Shown: piece by piece, positions 1 through 10,029 of the stretch
How the letters are laid out: each line of letters opens with the position of its first letter
How positions within the stretch are numbered: position 1 is the stretch's first letter
Assembly: GCA_963840925.1 (NCBI GenBank)
Contig: CAWJAY010000032.1
Location: 1-64,000, forward strand
Direction of reading: 5' to 3'
DNA length: 64,000 nucleotides
Origin: DATAOG01 sp963840925
GTDB lineage: Bacteria > Pseudomonadota > Alphaproteobacteria > Geminicoccales > Geminicoccaceae
Made by a program: the position numbers and the translations under genes
The notes under the pieces: model-generated
The model's input: the letters and a program-made list of their open reading frames with translations, nothing else
What the model was told of the DNA's origin: nothing
Databases searched by the model: none

Positions 1-2665
1 CATTCGCAGGAAGGTGATGCCCCAAGGATTGACAGGATCGCCGCTGCCCTCGTTTATCAGCACCGGCACGCGGCGGTAGATCTTTTTGGTCAACTCAGCG
101 TCTGTTTCGATTCTGAACACCGGAGAGGTGCAGGTATTTGGATTTAATAGCGCAAACGAAACTCGTCCTGGCTCAGCGAAAAATCTCGGCCTTCATCCCG
201 AAGCTGGTCAATTCGCCGGATGTAAAAGGCAAATCTGGAAGCCCTCTTCAGTTGTCGGTCACCCCGTAAGACTATTAAGCAGAAGCGAACTAAGTTTGCA
301 ATGCCTGAAAATATGAACTCTTCATTTTCAAATGATACCGCTGACTGGATAATGCTTGTGTCGATCAAATGCTGGAAAAACCCCTTTGTGGTGTCATCTG
401 AAAGCAGTCCCGGCGGCAGTATTACGCCGACACAGCCCTTATTGCCTATAAGGCTCAAGAATGTTTCGGCAAAAATAGAATATGTATTGATGTCCCCGAT
501 TCCGGTCATCGGATACCGAGAGGAAGTGCGAACAAAGAGGCTAGCTGCATCAGCTGCGTGTAGGGCGTGATTGAACGCCTTGGCGAGCCCTGGATTGCTG
601 AAGTCGGCAGCTCCTTGATTAGCCGCTCGGCAGCTGCCTTGCTGGGCGGCCTGGCAATTTCAAAATCTCGGGCTGCGAAAAATTCCTTTTTCTGAAGCTT
701 GATCCGCTCCCACGGCGGGTTGCCGAGCGCCACGTCGAGCCGCCGCTGGAAAAGACCTCGGGAAACTCGAGAGGCCAGTGGAAAAAGCGGTGGTCGTCCG
801 CCAGCTCGAGCGCGGTCTTTATCACGCCCTGTATGCCGGGCTGGTCGCGCAGCAGCCGAAGCACATGGTCGGTGGTCGGGATGCCCTCGGGCGCGCCGGG
901 CGCCGGCTTTTCGAGTTCGCGAAGAACGCCGCGGTCCAGAGATCGCAGGCCTGGCGCAGGCGCCGGAAGTCGGCGTGCAGCTCGCGGAACTCGCGGTATC
1001 GCCCCCCTTCTCGTGCACCGTCGCAGGGCTGTCGTCCTCGAACGCCTCGAGCTCGCGCGCGGCGCGGGCGATGCCGGCCTCGGCCGCGGCGAGGTCCTCG
1101 GTGCCGAACAGGCCCAGCGTCTCCTGGCCCTCGGCCTCCTGCCTGTTGCGCTTCTCAGCTCGCGCGCGACCTTCGGGTCGTCGCCGGTGAGCGGCTTGTA
1201 GGCATCGTCCGGGATACCTTTCTCCAGGAGCTCAGATCGAACACGCCGATCAGGCTGTCGCCGAGCTTGACGTGGTGGTCGAGGAAAGAGAGCGGGCGGC
1301 CGGTGTTGTGGCCCTCGATCCAGAGCGCGACCTTGCAGAGGTCGACCGCGAGCGGGTTCCGGTCGACCGCGTAGAGGCAATGGCGGACCACGTCGCGGAT
1401 CGCCGCGCGCTGCGCCTCCGGCGCAGGCTCGGCTCGCCGGTGCGCACCCGCGCCAGCTCCTTGCCGATCCGCCGCGCCGCGGCGAGCAGGAAGTGCCCCG
1501 AGCCGGCGGCCGGGTCGACGACCTTGAGGTCGAGCAGCGCGCGCTCTTTGGCCTCCGGCGTCGTCGCTCCGGCAAGCCGCTCCTCCATGACGGGGACCAG
1601 GCCGAATTCGATCAGCTCCATGACCAGGGCGTGCGGCGTGTAGTAGGAGCCGGTCTGCTTGCGCTCGCTGCCGGCGACGAGGTCGAAGCTCCGGCGCTCA
1701 AGGTCAACGTGGGGTGGTACTCGAGCAGGCCCTCGTAGACCGAGCCCAGCTCCTCGACGTCGAGGCCGGCGTAGTTGACGCGGCGGCGCACGCCGCGCGG
1801 CTTGGCCCGGCCGCGGCCCTCGGGCGTGTCCTCGAAAGTCGAGAGGTGGAACAGCGCGCGCAGGAGATCCTCGTTCCGGCAGGCGGCCGCTTCGAGGTCG
1901 GCGCAGGCAGCGGCCCGAACAGCTCGCCATCAAGCGCGGTCAGGCCGAGCATCGCGGCGTGCTGCTCGTCGCGGAATAGCAGGAACGTCTGCTTCAGGCC
2001 CTCGAACAGGTCGCTGTGGCGATCGCCGGTGAAACGACGCCCGGCGAGCTGGCGCAGGCGGGTGATGCTGTACCAGTCGGTGTAGATCCGCTGGCGGGCG
2101 GCGTTCTCGTGGTCGGGGACGAGCAGGAGCCGGCGCTCCTCGGGCCGGCCGCGATGGCGGAAGGCCTCGCGCAGCTTCGTGCTCTCGGGGTGGGCGAGGA
2201 AGCCGCTGCCGAGCGTGAGCAGCGCCTGGTAGACGCCCTCGCTGAGGCGCTCGCGCACCCGGCCGCCCTCGGCGATGCCCTGCTGGTAGTAGCGCTCGAG
2301 CCAGGACTCGTGCGCGTCGGCCGTGCCCTTGGGCAGGCGGGTGCGGTGGGCGAGGCGGAAGAGGACCACGAACTCGCTGTACAGGTTGCCCGCGACCATC
2401 GCCTCGAGGTCGAACTCGACGTAGGTCGGCCTGGCGAAGCGCTTGCTGTCGCGCAGCAGGCGGAGCTTGCGGCCGTTGGTGACCAGGCCCCATAGGCAGT
2501 CGGAGCGGTTGAGGTAGTCCTGGACCAGCGCGTGCGGGCTCTGGCGGGCGTCGCCCCGGCGGTCGAGCTCCTGGTCGTGGGCGACGATGTGGACCGGCGG
2601 CGCGCCTTCCTCGTCGCCCGCGAGGTGCGAGATGGTGAAGCTCGCGCCGCCGGCCTGGATAGCGG
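1..2665 (-). pseudogene. Eco57I-type (type IIG-like) DNA adenine methyltransferase, frameshifted and truncated at both ends
   Basis: The pieces read in order on the minus strand as a class I SAM-dependent DNA N6-adenine methyltransferase of restriction-modification systems. An N-terminal part near 2400-2660 contains SDCLWGLVTNGRKLRLLRDS, typical of these enzymes. SAM motif I, DPAAGSGHFLL, preceded by RKQTGSYYTP, lies near 1480-1680. The family segment YAVDRNPLAVDLCKVALW lies near 1330-1390, the catalytic NPPW near 710-730, and a following domain segment at 144-509. These pieces lie in different frames, so there are at least four frameshifts. The 3' end runs off the window at base 1. The first 100 or so residues expected upstream of 2660 are missing and replaced by the end of the neighbouring unknown gene. 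The family assignment is firm from the motifs; activity is doubtful as read. The frameshifts may be sequencing errors, but the lost start is a real junction or a chimera. Confidence 0.8.
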
Positions 2666-5598
2666 CACGGTCATTGCCGCGGCGGCATTGGCCTGAGTTC
2701 CGGCAAGACCTGCCATGTCGCGGAAGGCGCCGGCATTGGTGACCGCAGCAAGCACCCCGGCGAAACCCTGGGGGTCGGGCGCGTTCGGTGCATTCTGAAG
2801 CGCGATGATCGGGGCTCCGAGCGCGTTGGGGTGAGAGCCTCCGGCGCGGCGCGGCGCGTTCCGAGCTGGTCGGCGATGAGCTCGAGCTCGGGATCCTTGT
2901 CGGTCAGGACCCAGTCGAGGCTGCCGAAATGCTCCTCGCAGGCATTGCATTTGTCCATCAGCGCCTGCGCATAGAGGCCTCGGTCGGCAGGCTGACGCGG
3001 AGCGGCTCGCTTCTGACTTGGCTGTCGTAATAGTAGCATAGGCGTCCTCGGGGCTCTCATGGCCGTTAACCCCGAGAAAGGCGCCCGCCGCAACCCGGAA
3101 CACCAGCGAATTGCCGAGGATCGCCATCGGGTCGCGCTCGACCACGGAGGCGAGGCTGCGCCCTGGATCCTCGACCCATTCCCCGTTCACGAAGCGTCGC
3201 CCATAAGGCGCGGTGAAGCCGTCGAGCATCATGTAGAGCTCGTCGCGGTCCATCAGCCACCAGATCACCTTTGTGGTAATAGACGAGATTGGCGTTCAGG
3301 TGGACGATGAGCTTCTCGACCGCGTTCTCGATCATCTCGCGCAGATCTTCGCGCTCCCAGGCCGAAGGGGGAAATGCGCGTTTGCACCCCCGGCATCCGG
3401 CAAGCCGGTCTCTACCGTGATGATGTCGCGAACGCCGCTGTCCGACTGGACGGTGCGGTCGAAGTGGTCGGTATAGTAGCGGATCGACATGCGCTGGAGG
3501 TTGGCGACCGAGCCGGCTGGCAGCGGCGCGGTCGCGTGCACGGTGATATGCTGCATCTGTTCGCGGTTGAACCGGCCGTTCACCGGCGCGGTGAAATCGA
3601 CACGCACGGTGCCGCCGAAGCGGTAACTCGTCGCCAGCGTGAAATCGACATCCGGGATGAGGTTGCTGCCGAAGAGGAGCTGGAGATGGTCGGTCCAGCG
3701 GGCCGCCATGGAGGGCGCGACCTCGCGCTGGAAATAGACGTCACGGGCACGTTCGGCGGCCGCCTTCAGATCCTCGATCACCCGCCGCGGGGGCACTAGC
3801 AGAATCGGCGCGAATAGGGTCCAGACCTTGAAATAGTCGTCGAAGGTTTCTTCGTCACCCTGCTCGCGTGGTCGGTCGACCGAGAGCTGGATATACATCG
3901 ATCCTGTGACGTAATTGACAGGATGGTGCATGCGTCGGCCCGGCGGGATGTCGGAATCGGCCCAGGCCGACGCGACCTCGTCGAGCCGGTCGAGCGCCCA
4001 ACGCATCGATGCTCGAGCATGCCGTGGCGAAGCTTGTCGCGCCATTTGAGCGCCTTGTCGATGTCGAACGGCGTGACCGAGAAGGGCACGAAGAGGCATT
4101 CGCGCACCCCGGCGAAAGCAGTGTCGACGCGCAGATGCCGCAGGATCTCGTAATAGATGACCGAGAGCGCGTGGCAGTAATTGACATTGCGCAAGGTCTC
4201 CGAGACGCCCTCTGCTTCTTCCTCCTGTGCGATTTCGGTGACGATGGTGTTCTCCGAACTTCGGACCAACTCGCCGAATTGTCGGATCGCGTCGCGAAGC
4301 TGCTGCTGTTCGGCCGCGGCGACCCGGCGACCGCCCTGCTGCCAGCTCTCGGATGAGGCCTGGCCATGCGCCGCGCCGCCGCCGATGACGACCGGGCCCA
4401 TGGCGAAGCCGATGCCGCCAGCGACACCTGTGGTGCGAGACTTCGATCCGCCGCTGCTCCATTCCGACAGGCTCGACTGCACCGCATCGGTATAGTCGCG
4501 TGCCCGGGTCGTGACCTGCGTCAGCGCGTCTCGGGCATCGGTGCGCTCCTGCCGCCGGGCGGCCTCGCGTCGTCGCCAGGATATCCTTGCGATCCGCCGC
4601 GTTTGCCGCGGCGCGAGCGTGAGCGTATGCGCGACATTTCCTAGCGAATACCCGTTCGAGCGCCACTGCACCCGCCATTCGAGGATATGGCCGCCACGAC
4701 ACTCGACGCCTGGTAGATCGTAGGATCGCCGTCCCACTCGATCGGGTTGTCGGCGCTGACCGGCGCGCGGCCTTTCGAGCGCTCGCGCACCCAGCGGATC
4801 CAGGGCATTCGCGAGGGTTGGAAGATGCTGACGTTCAGCTCCCCGCGAAAGCTGATGCGCGGCTGCGAGATTGCTCGCGAGATTTAGCCGCGCGGCATTT
4901 AGGTTGGTGAGGCTGGAATGGCCTGATGCTGCGGCGCGTGCCAATGCCCAGATCGCTTCGCACCATGCTCTCGATCGTCGACATGCGGATTGGCGGCGCG
5001 AGATCCAGCAGGATTGGGCGCGACACCTTCAGTGAGGTCTGACCGCCGATCTCCGGCTGGTCCATCCGCAGAATCGTGAAGAATCGCCGTTCGCCGAGAA
5101 TCCGCTGCGGGTTCTCGAAAGGCGTGCAGAACTTGCCCGGGTCGTCGGAAAAGCATCGGGATGGTCGATGAGTTGGCGCTCGTCGAAGTCGAGGGGCACT
5201 TGGTGCCGCGCCCTGCCCCCGATCCGCCCGCGCCGCCTCGCGGCTTCGTCAGGCTCGCCCCCCACAGGTACTTCGCCGGGCTCGCCCTCCGCCTCCGCCC
5301 AACCGGTAGCATGATGATCCGGGTGGCCGCGGCTGGGCCGGGAGCGCGTCGAGCTGATAGCCGGCGAATCTCCCCGCCCTAGCAGGAGCCAAAGCCAGCC
5401 GATCTCGTCGCCCTCGATGTCGACGGAGAAGTTGAAGGCGCCATCTGGCCGGATCGTCGCCGGCTGGAAGCCGAGCGCGCTCAGGAGCGCAGGCTCGAGC
5501 TGCGCCGGGTCGATCCGCTTCACCTCGAAGGACGTGAGTTCGCCCCCACCATCCAGAGCGAGCACATGCCTCACCGCTTCGATCTGCGGGTTTTCCAC
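2666..5598 (-). pseudogene. Large uncharacterised protein (about 970 residues), frameshifted
   Basis: I do not recognise a named family. The start is GTG at 5598 (MENPQIEAVRHVLAL), nine bases after the TAG of the upstream small gene, so the two look co-transcribed. The coding frame changes many times. Reconstructed pieces include FDERQLIDHPDAFP near 5150-5190, GHILEWRVQWRSNGYSLGNV near 4625-4690, an Arg-rich predicted helical stretch around ARISWRR near 4570-4600, a Gly-rich patch GVAGGIGFAMGPVVIGGGAA near 4370-4430, and long well-formed segments at 3400-3850 and 2900-3270 (YYHK, DRDELYMMLDGF, CNACEEHFGSLDWVL). The Gly-rich patch is about 20 residues and could be a membrane or glycine-zipper segment. 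The C-terminus is Ala/Asn-rich and runs without its own stop into methyltransferase sequence near 2670. No nuclease, ATPase or transferase motif is visible. Its place beside a restriction methyltransferase and a tRNA gene suggests mobile or defence cargo, which is inference only. Confidence 0.55.
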
Positions 5599-5607
5599 GC
5601 CGCCGAT

Positions 5608-6068
5608 CTAGACCGGTCGGATCGCGGCGACAAAAAGCCGATAGGCCGAAAAGTCCGGCAGGAGATCGTCGAGATGCACGAAGCGTCCGCTGCGCACCAG
5701 GCTCGGCGTCCGGGCCGGCCGGTTAAGCGGGGCATCAAAGACCGCGTCAGGGACCTTGAAGGTACGTTCGTCGTCGCCTTCGCCGCTCTTCTCCTCAGGG
5801 GATTCCCAGAGCACGGTGCCCTGGGCGGCTCGATCTGCAGCGCGAAGAGAGCCTTCGGCGCGTGATCGTCGACATCGATCTGTGCAGTGCCGTCGATCGC
5901 GAGTTCGGCGCGCCGCGAGCCCGGGATCCGGATTGACGTCTCGATCCCGGTCTCCTCCTCCTCGGTCGGGATCTCGCGGGTATATTTCAACCGCGCGAAG
6001 AGCGTCTGCTTGATTTGAGTGGGCGCTTCCGTTTCCGGCCTAATGCTGACAGAAAGGTTCGCAGCCAT
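5608..6068 (-). pseudogene. Small conserved protein of unknown function, one frameshift
   Basis: ATG at 6068 begins MAANLSVSIRPETEAPTQIK. The sense reading continues to about 5830, then shifts one frame to WESPEEKSGEGDDERTFKV and on to FAAYR-type sequence ending with TAG at 5608, giving about 153 residues. The shift is explained by one missing base in the run near 5829 (Glu-Pro-Pro then Gln-Gly-Thr-Val-Leu-Trp). It is acidic and mostly beta-like, with no signal peptide or membrane segment. It immediately precedes the large unknown gene (9-base gap, same frame). The two could be one operon, or a single gene whose frame was split by the TAG. No family recognised. Confidence 0.5.
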
Positions 6069-6575
6069 TGTGCTCTCCAGGGAGGTTTAGAATGCAACGA
6101 CGTTTTTTGCTCCGCCCGGCGAGGAACGATCCGAAACACATCGCGCAAGAGACGTATGTACTTCCTAGCCGGGACAAATCACCTTCAGGCAAGATCCTCG
6201 TGCGCGGCCCAGATCCTAATTCGACATCGTATGCAAACTGGTACCGGGAGGTCCGTACCAACCTTCCCAGCGCTGAGAAGGAGCGAGCGTAAAAGACGGT
6301 TTGCTTCCTGTCTGAGCATCTAGCACGCGGGTGACTGAGAAATGTGACGTGGGTCACACTTTCGGGAATCTTGCGACGCACTGCTTCGCGGCTTTATTAT
6401 GGACTGCGCGAGCGCCGGGTGACGGCGCAGTTCGCCCAGAATGCGAGCGGCCGGCGTTGGGCGATTGACCACCGGACCACACGCCATCCCGGTTATGGAG
6501 CGAGCTAACGCGCCAGAAGACGCATCGAAGACGGGTGATCCCCGTGCCTCTGCGCGGGGTCCGGCCTGGCGCCCG
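6069..6575. other. Intergenic region without a supported gene
   Basis: About 500 bases between the helix-turn-helix gene and the small unknown gene. GC is lower than in the surroundings between about 6070 and 6400, consistent with foreign or regulatory DNA. It should hold the promoter for the minus-strand genes starting at 6068. Open frames here are short or are read-through past the frameshift of the upstream gene. I see no repeat array, tRNA or clear terminator. Confidence 0.5.
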
Positions 6576-7078
6576 CTAGGCCGCTCTGAGGCCGTACTCG
6601 GCGCGCCAGCGGGCGGCCAGCTCAGTCCAGCCCATCCTGCGTAGGCCCGATCGTCCGCGGATAATGACGAGAACCGCCCGGCTCGTAGCTCGTACTCGAT
6701 CGCCTCGAGCTCGCGCGCCGTCCACGCCCGGCCGCGCTCTGCCGGCGTCCTGGCCGGGATCACGAGCGGCGGGCGCCGACGCAGGCGGGCTTCAAGGTCC
6801 GTGATCTTGCGGCCGAGGATGACGCCCGGGATCTTGCCGCGCGCTGGCCGGGGCCGGGGTCGAGCACCGGGCGCGCAAGCCGATCGAGCTCCCGAGCCTT
6901 GACCTGGTGCTCGCTGACTGGCGCGGCGCAGCGCGCGGTGCACGGCGGCGCCACTGCGCCCGAGCGTGGCGCTGATCCTGGCGACGCTCTGCCCGGCTCG
7001 ATAGTCGGCGATCGCCTGCTCGAGCTGCTGGGAGCTCAGCCCGGCAGGGCGGGCGTTGCGATGACGGCGGCGCGCCAT
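6576..7078 (-). pseudogene. Small helix-turn-helix DNA-binding protein, probable frameshift
   Basis: ATG at 7078 gives MARRRHRNARPAGLSSQQLE, followed by AIADYRAGQSVARISATLGR, a recognisable helix-turn-helix at about residues 22-50. Downstream an ARTPAERGRAWTARELEAIE segment looks like a SANT/Myb-like start. The natural C-terminus appears in another frame (RMGWTELAARWRAEYGLRAA, stop at 6576-6578), so one shift is needed near 6645. The gene ends up about 166 residues long. It lies 76 bases from the 3' end of tRNA-Arg, where excisionase-like or regulatory genes of integrated elements often sit. No integrase is visible, so a role in an element is inference. Function of the individual protein is unknown beyond DNA binding. 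Confidence 0.5.
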
Positions 7079-7154
7079 GGGGCGAGCTGTAGCATAGCCG
7101 AGCTGGCCGCGTTGCCCAATTTGTTGCCCAACTGTTAGGTTCAGCCCTTGAGAA

Positions 7155-7232
7155 TGGCGCGCCCTGCAGGAACTCGAACCTGCGACCATCGGCTTAGAAG
7201 GCCGGTGCTCTATCCAGCTGAGCTAAGGGCGC
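7155..7232 (-). tRNA. tRNA-Arg (anticodon UCU) with unusual T arm
   Basis: On the minus strand the acceptor GCGCCCT pairs with AGGGCGC, followed by discriminator G and an encoded CCA (7155-7157). The D arm is GCTCAGCTGGATAGAGC, and the anticodon loop CTTCTAA gives UCU, so Arg for AGA codons. Two features are abnormal. The anticodon stem CCGGC faces GCCGA, so its outermost pair is C-A. The T stem GCAGG/CCTGC encloses eight bases instead of seven. Either the sequence has an error here or this copy is degenerate. The genes to the left (1-7078) are accessory, so the tRNA is a plausible integration site. Confidence 0.85.
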
Positions 7233-7252
7233 TCACCGCCTGCCGCGCGACC

Positions 7253-7540
7253 CTACACCTTGCGGATGAAGTTGTCGGCATAGGACTTCGGCCGCACGAC
7301 CCGCTCGTTGGGCTCATAGACCCGATGCTCGAGCCCCTTGCGCCGGGCGTAGGCGATCGCCGCCTCCTTGCTCGGGAAGCGCAGCTGGAGCTGCTGCTCG
7401 GTGTCGTCGGAGCCGATCCAGCCGATCAGGGGATCGGCGTGCTTGGCCGAGCGCGGCTCCATCTCCAGGAGCCAGCGCCGGGTCTTGGCCCGGCCCGACT
7501 GGGTCGCCGTCCGGGCGGGCTGATAGATGCGCGCGGCCAT
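7253..7540 (-). CDS. ETC complex I subunit, NDUFS4-like
   Basis: A 95-residue protein of the NDUFS4/NDUFA4 'ETC complex I subunit conserved region' family. It is an accessory subunit of the NADH:quinone oxidoreductase peripheral arm, found in alphaproteobacteria and mitochondria. Diagnostic stretches are ARIYQPARTATQSGRAKTRR at the N-terminus, DPLIGWIGSDDTEQQLQLRF in the middle and FPSKEAAIAYARRKG toward the C-terminus. The start ATG at 7538-7540 is chosen because homology begins there; an upstream in-frame extension to 7678 has no family character. It lies between nudF-like and tRNA-Arg genes, away from any nuo operon, as is usual. Soluble, bound to the membrane complex on the cytoplasmic side. 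Confidence 0.9.
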   Translation of the reverse strand: MAARIYQPARTATQSGRAKTRRWLLEMEPRSAKHADPLIGWIGSDDTEQQLQLRFPSKEAAIAYARRKGLEHRVYEPNERVVRPKSYADNFIRKV

Positions 7541-7605
7541 CGCTCGAGGCTCTTTTCCGGACAACGATCGCTTGGCTCCAGAGGTAGCCGCGCTGCCCGG
7601 CCGAT

Positions 7606-8232
7606 TCAAGCCCGGCCGGCGGCGGCGCCCTCGATACCCCAGCGCGCCTCGAGCTCGGCCCGATGCAGCGCCAGCCACTGGAGCGTGATCAGCGTGCTCG
7701 CGACCCGCAGCCGACCGTCCTCGAGCCAGCCGAGCGCGGTCCGGAGCGGCACCACGTGCGCCTTGACGTCCTCGCCGTGCTCGGCAAGGCCAAACAGCCC
7801 GCCGGCGCCGCGCGCGTCGACCTTGCCGACGAAGGCAAAGCAGCGCTCGCTGCTCGCGCCCGGGCTCGGGTAGTAAACGCCGATCGGGATCAGGTCCTGC
7901 AGCTCGAGACCGGCTTCCTCCCTGGCTTCGCGCCTGGCGACGCCGGACGGCTCCTCGCCCGGCTCGACGATGCCGGCGACCGGCTCGAGCAGCCAGGGAT
8001 CGTCCGCGCGCTCGACCGCGCCGATCCGGAACTGCTCGACCAGCACGATCAGGCCGCGCTCCGGATCGTAGGGCAGCACGACCGCGGCATCGCCGCGCTC
8101 GTGCGACTCGCGCACCAGATCGCGGCTCATCCCGCCCGCGAACAGGCGGTGGCGCAGTCGGTAGCAGACGAGCTTGAAAAAGCCCGCGAACGCGACCCGG
8201 CGCTCGAGGATCTCGACCCGCGGTTCGGTCAT
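7606..8232 (-). CDS. nudF: ADP-ribose pyrophosphatase (Nudix hydrolase)
   Basis: A 208-residue Nudix hydrolase. The Nudix box starts at GIVEPGEEPSGVARREAREE (about residues 87-106) and keeps the Gx5Ex7REUxEExGU pattern with its metal-binding glutamates. The N-terminal extension (RRVAFAGFFKLVCYRLRHRL) and the LVEQFRIGA and GVYYPSPGASSE segments match the ADP-ribose pyrophosphatase branch, which hydrolyses ADP-ribose to AMP and ribose 5-phosphate. The length fits (E. coli NudF is 209). It lies 28 bases after the AsnC-like gene on the same strand, probably a downstream member of the helicase operon. Confidence 0.88.
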   Translation of the reverse strand: MTEPRVEILERRVAFAGFFKLVCYRLRHRLFAGGMSRDLVRESHERGDAAVVLPYDPERGLIVLVEQFRIGAVERADDPWLLEPVAGIVEPGEEPSGVARREAREEAGLELQDLIPIGVYYPSPGASSERCFAFVGKVDARGAGGLFGLAEHGEDVKAHVVPLRTALGWLEDGRLRVASTLITLQWLALHRAELEARWGIEGAAAGRA

Positions 8233-8260
8233 GCTCTGGCGGCGGGTGCGGCGGCGCGGC

Positions 8261-8503
8261 TCAGGTGAACGCCTTGAATGCGATCAGCGTGAAGGTGTCC
8301 TTGACCCCGTCCAGCGTCTGCACCCGGCTGGTGACGAACCGGCCGATGTCGGTCGCATCATCGAGGTAGATCTTCATCAACAGATCGTACTGACCCGAGA
8401 TCGAGTGCACCTCGGAGACCGCCTCGACGTTCTGGACCGCGGCGTCGGCGACGTCGTAGGCGCGCCCGAGCTCGCACTTGACCATCACAAAGATGGTCTG
8501 CAT
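8261..8503 (-). CDS. Stand-alone Lrp/AsnC ligand-binding (RAM) domain protein
   Basis: An 80-residue protein consisting only of the Lrp/AsnC C-terminal effector domain: MQTIFVMVKCELGRAYDVAD, then the AVSEVHSISGQYDLLMKIYL core and a terminal FTLIAFKAF strand. No helix-turn-helix precedes it, so it cannot bind DNA alone. Such domains form oligomeric rings that bind amino acids or partner regulators. The ATG at 8501-8503 overlaps the helicase stop as TGATG, implying translational coupling. What it senses is not shown. Confidence 0.85.
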   Translation of the reverse strand: MQTIFVMVKCELGRAYDVADAAVQNVEAVSEVHSISGQYDLLMKIYLDDATDIGRFVTSRVQTLDGVKDTFTLIAFKAFT

Positions 8504-10029
8504 CAGTCCTCGGCCGCCTCGGGCAAGGCCGCGATCTGCGGCACCGGCCGGCGCATGAACAGCGGCACGTGATCGCCCATGCCGACCACCGGCCGGTCGG
8601 CCGTGGGCCTTTCGGCCGGTACTGATCTTCCTGCGCCGCCGCGCTCGCGCTGCTTGCCGGGCCGCGGCGCCGGTTCCGGCCGGCCGCGGCCGCGCTCCGG
8701 CCGCGCCGGCTGGGGTGCCATCTTGGCCGGCGCCTGCGTCTGATCCCGGGGCCTGGCCCGAGGCCCGGGCGGCTCGCCGCTGCCGGCCTCGGCTTCCGGC
8801 GCGGCTCGGGCGGCCTTCGCGGGCGCGGCTGGGGCCGGCGCCGGCACGGCGGCCGCGCGGCCGCGGCCGGTCCGGCCGCGCTCGGGCGGCGCGAGCTCGG
8901 CGCCGCCGTCCAGCCCGGCGATCTCGAGCCGCGGGATGGCCTTGCCGGTCAGCCGCGTGATCGCGTCGACGTAGCGGCCTTCGTCGGGCAGGACCAGCGT
9001 GAACGCCCTGCCCGCCTGGCCGGCGCGGCCGGTGCGCCCGAGCCGGTGCACGTAGTCCTCGGCGTGGGTCGGCACGTCGTAATTGACCACGCACGGCAGC
9101 ATCGCGATGTCGAGCCCGCGCGCGGCGACGTCGGTCGCGACCAAGTAGGCGATCTCGCCGCGCTTGAAGGCCTCCAGCGCAGCGCTCCGCTGCGACTGGT
9201 CGAGATCGCCGTGAATGTCGCGCACGCTGAAGCCGACCCGCTCCATCTGCCGGCGCAGGCTCGCGACCTCGCGCTTGCGGTTGCAGAAGATCAGCGCGTT
9301 GTCGATGCCCTGGTCGCCGATCAGGCGCCTGAGCGCCTTGAACTTGTGGCGCGGCGGCACGATCGCGACATGGTCCTCGATCCGCTCGGCCATCGTCGCC
9401 GGCGGGGTCGCCTGGACCTCCTTGGGGTGATGCAGGAACGCGTTCGCCAGGCGCCGGATCTCGGCCGGCATGGTCGCCGAGAACATCAAGGTCTGGCGGC
9501 GCTTGCTGACCAGGTTCACGAGCCGCTCGACGTCCGGCATGAAGCCCATGTCGAGCATCCGGTCGGCCTCGTCGATGACCAGGATCGTGACCCCGCCGAG
9601 CAGGACCTTGCCGCGCTCGAACTGGTCGAGCAGACGCCCAGGGGTCGCGATCAGCACGTCGACCCCGCGATCGAGCCGGCGCCACTGCTCGTCCATGCCG
9701 ACCCCGCCGATCAGCAGCGCCATCGACAGGTTCAGATGCTTGCCGTAGGTCTCGAAGTAATTGGCGCTCTGGGTCGCGAGCTCCCGGGTCGGGCTCAGGA
9801 TCAGCGAGCGCGGCATGCGCGCCTTGGCCTTGCCGGACGCCAGCCGCTCGATCATCGGCAGCACGAACGCCGCGGTCTTGCCGGTGCCGGTCTGGGCAAT
9901 GCCGAGCAAGTCGTCGCCGGTCAAAATCACCGGGATGGCTTGTTCCTGGATCGGGGTCGGCGTCAGATATCCGGCATCCTCTACCGCCTGGAGGATCTCC
10001 TGACGAAGAGGAAAGTCGCTGAACTTCAT
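8503..10029 (-). CDS. DEAD-box ATP-dependent RNA helicase, RhlE-like
   Basis: A 508-residue DEAD-box helicase. The Q motif region (GYLTPTPIQEQAIP), Walker A AQTGTGKT, PTRELA, TPGRLLD, DEAD in VIDEADRMLDMGF, SAT in MFSATMP, and motifs IV-VI including ATDVAARGLDI and HRLGRTGRAG are all present in order within the first 380 residues. The remaining C-terminus is a low-complexity Arg/Gly/Pro/Ala tail, typical of RhlE-type enzymes that bind RNA non-specifically. The start ATG 10029 places MKFSDFPLRQEILQAV at the N-terminus; an upstream extension to 10227 lacks family character. Likely role: RNA duplex remodelling in ribosome assembly or RNA decay. It heads a minus-strand group with the RAM-domain and nudF genes. 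Confidence 0.92.
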   Translation of the reverse strand: MKFSDFPLRQEILQAVEDAGYLTPTPIQEQAIPVILTGDDLLGIAQTGTGKTAAFVLPMIERLASGKAKARMPRSLILSPTRELATQSANYFETYGKHLNLSMALLIGGVGMDEQWRRLDRGVDVLIATPGRLLDQFERGKVLLGGVTILVIDEADRMLDMGFMPDVERLVNLVSKRRQTLMFSATMPAEIRRLANAFLHHPKEVQATPPATMAERIEDHVAIVPPRHKFKALRRLIGDQGIDNALIFCNRKREVASLRRQMERVGFSVRDIHGDLDQSQRSAALEAFKRGEIAYLVATDVAARGLDIAMLPCVVNYDVPTHAEDYVHRLGRTGRAGQAGRAFTLVLPDEGRYVDAITRLTGKAIPRLEIAGLDGGAELAPPERGRTGRGRAAAVPAPAPAAPAKAARAAPEAEAGSGEPPGPRARPRDQTQAPAKMAPQPARPERGRGRPEPAPRPGKQRERGGAGRSVPAERPTADRPVVGMGDHVPLFMRRPVPQIAALPEAAED

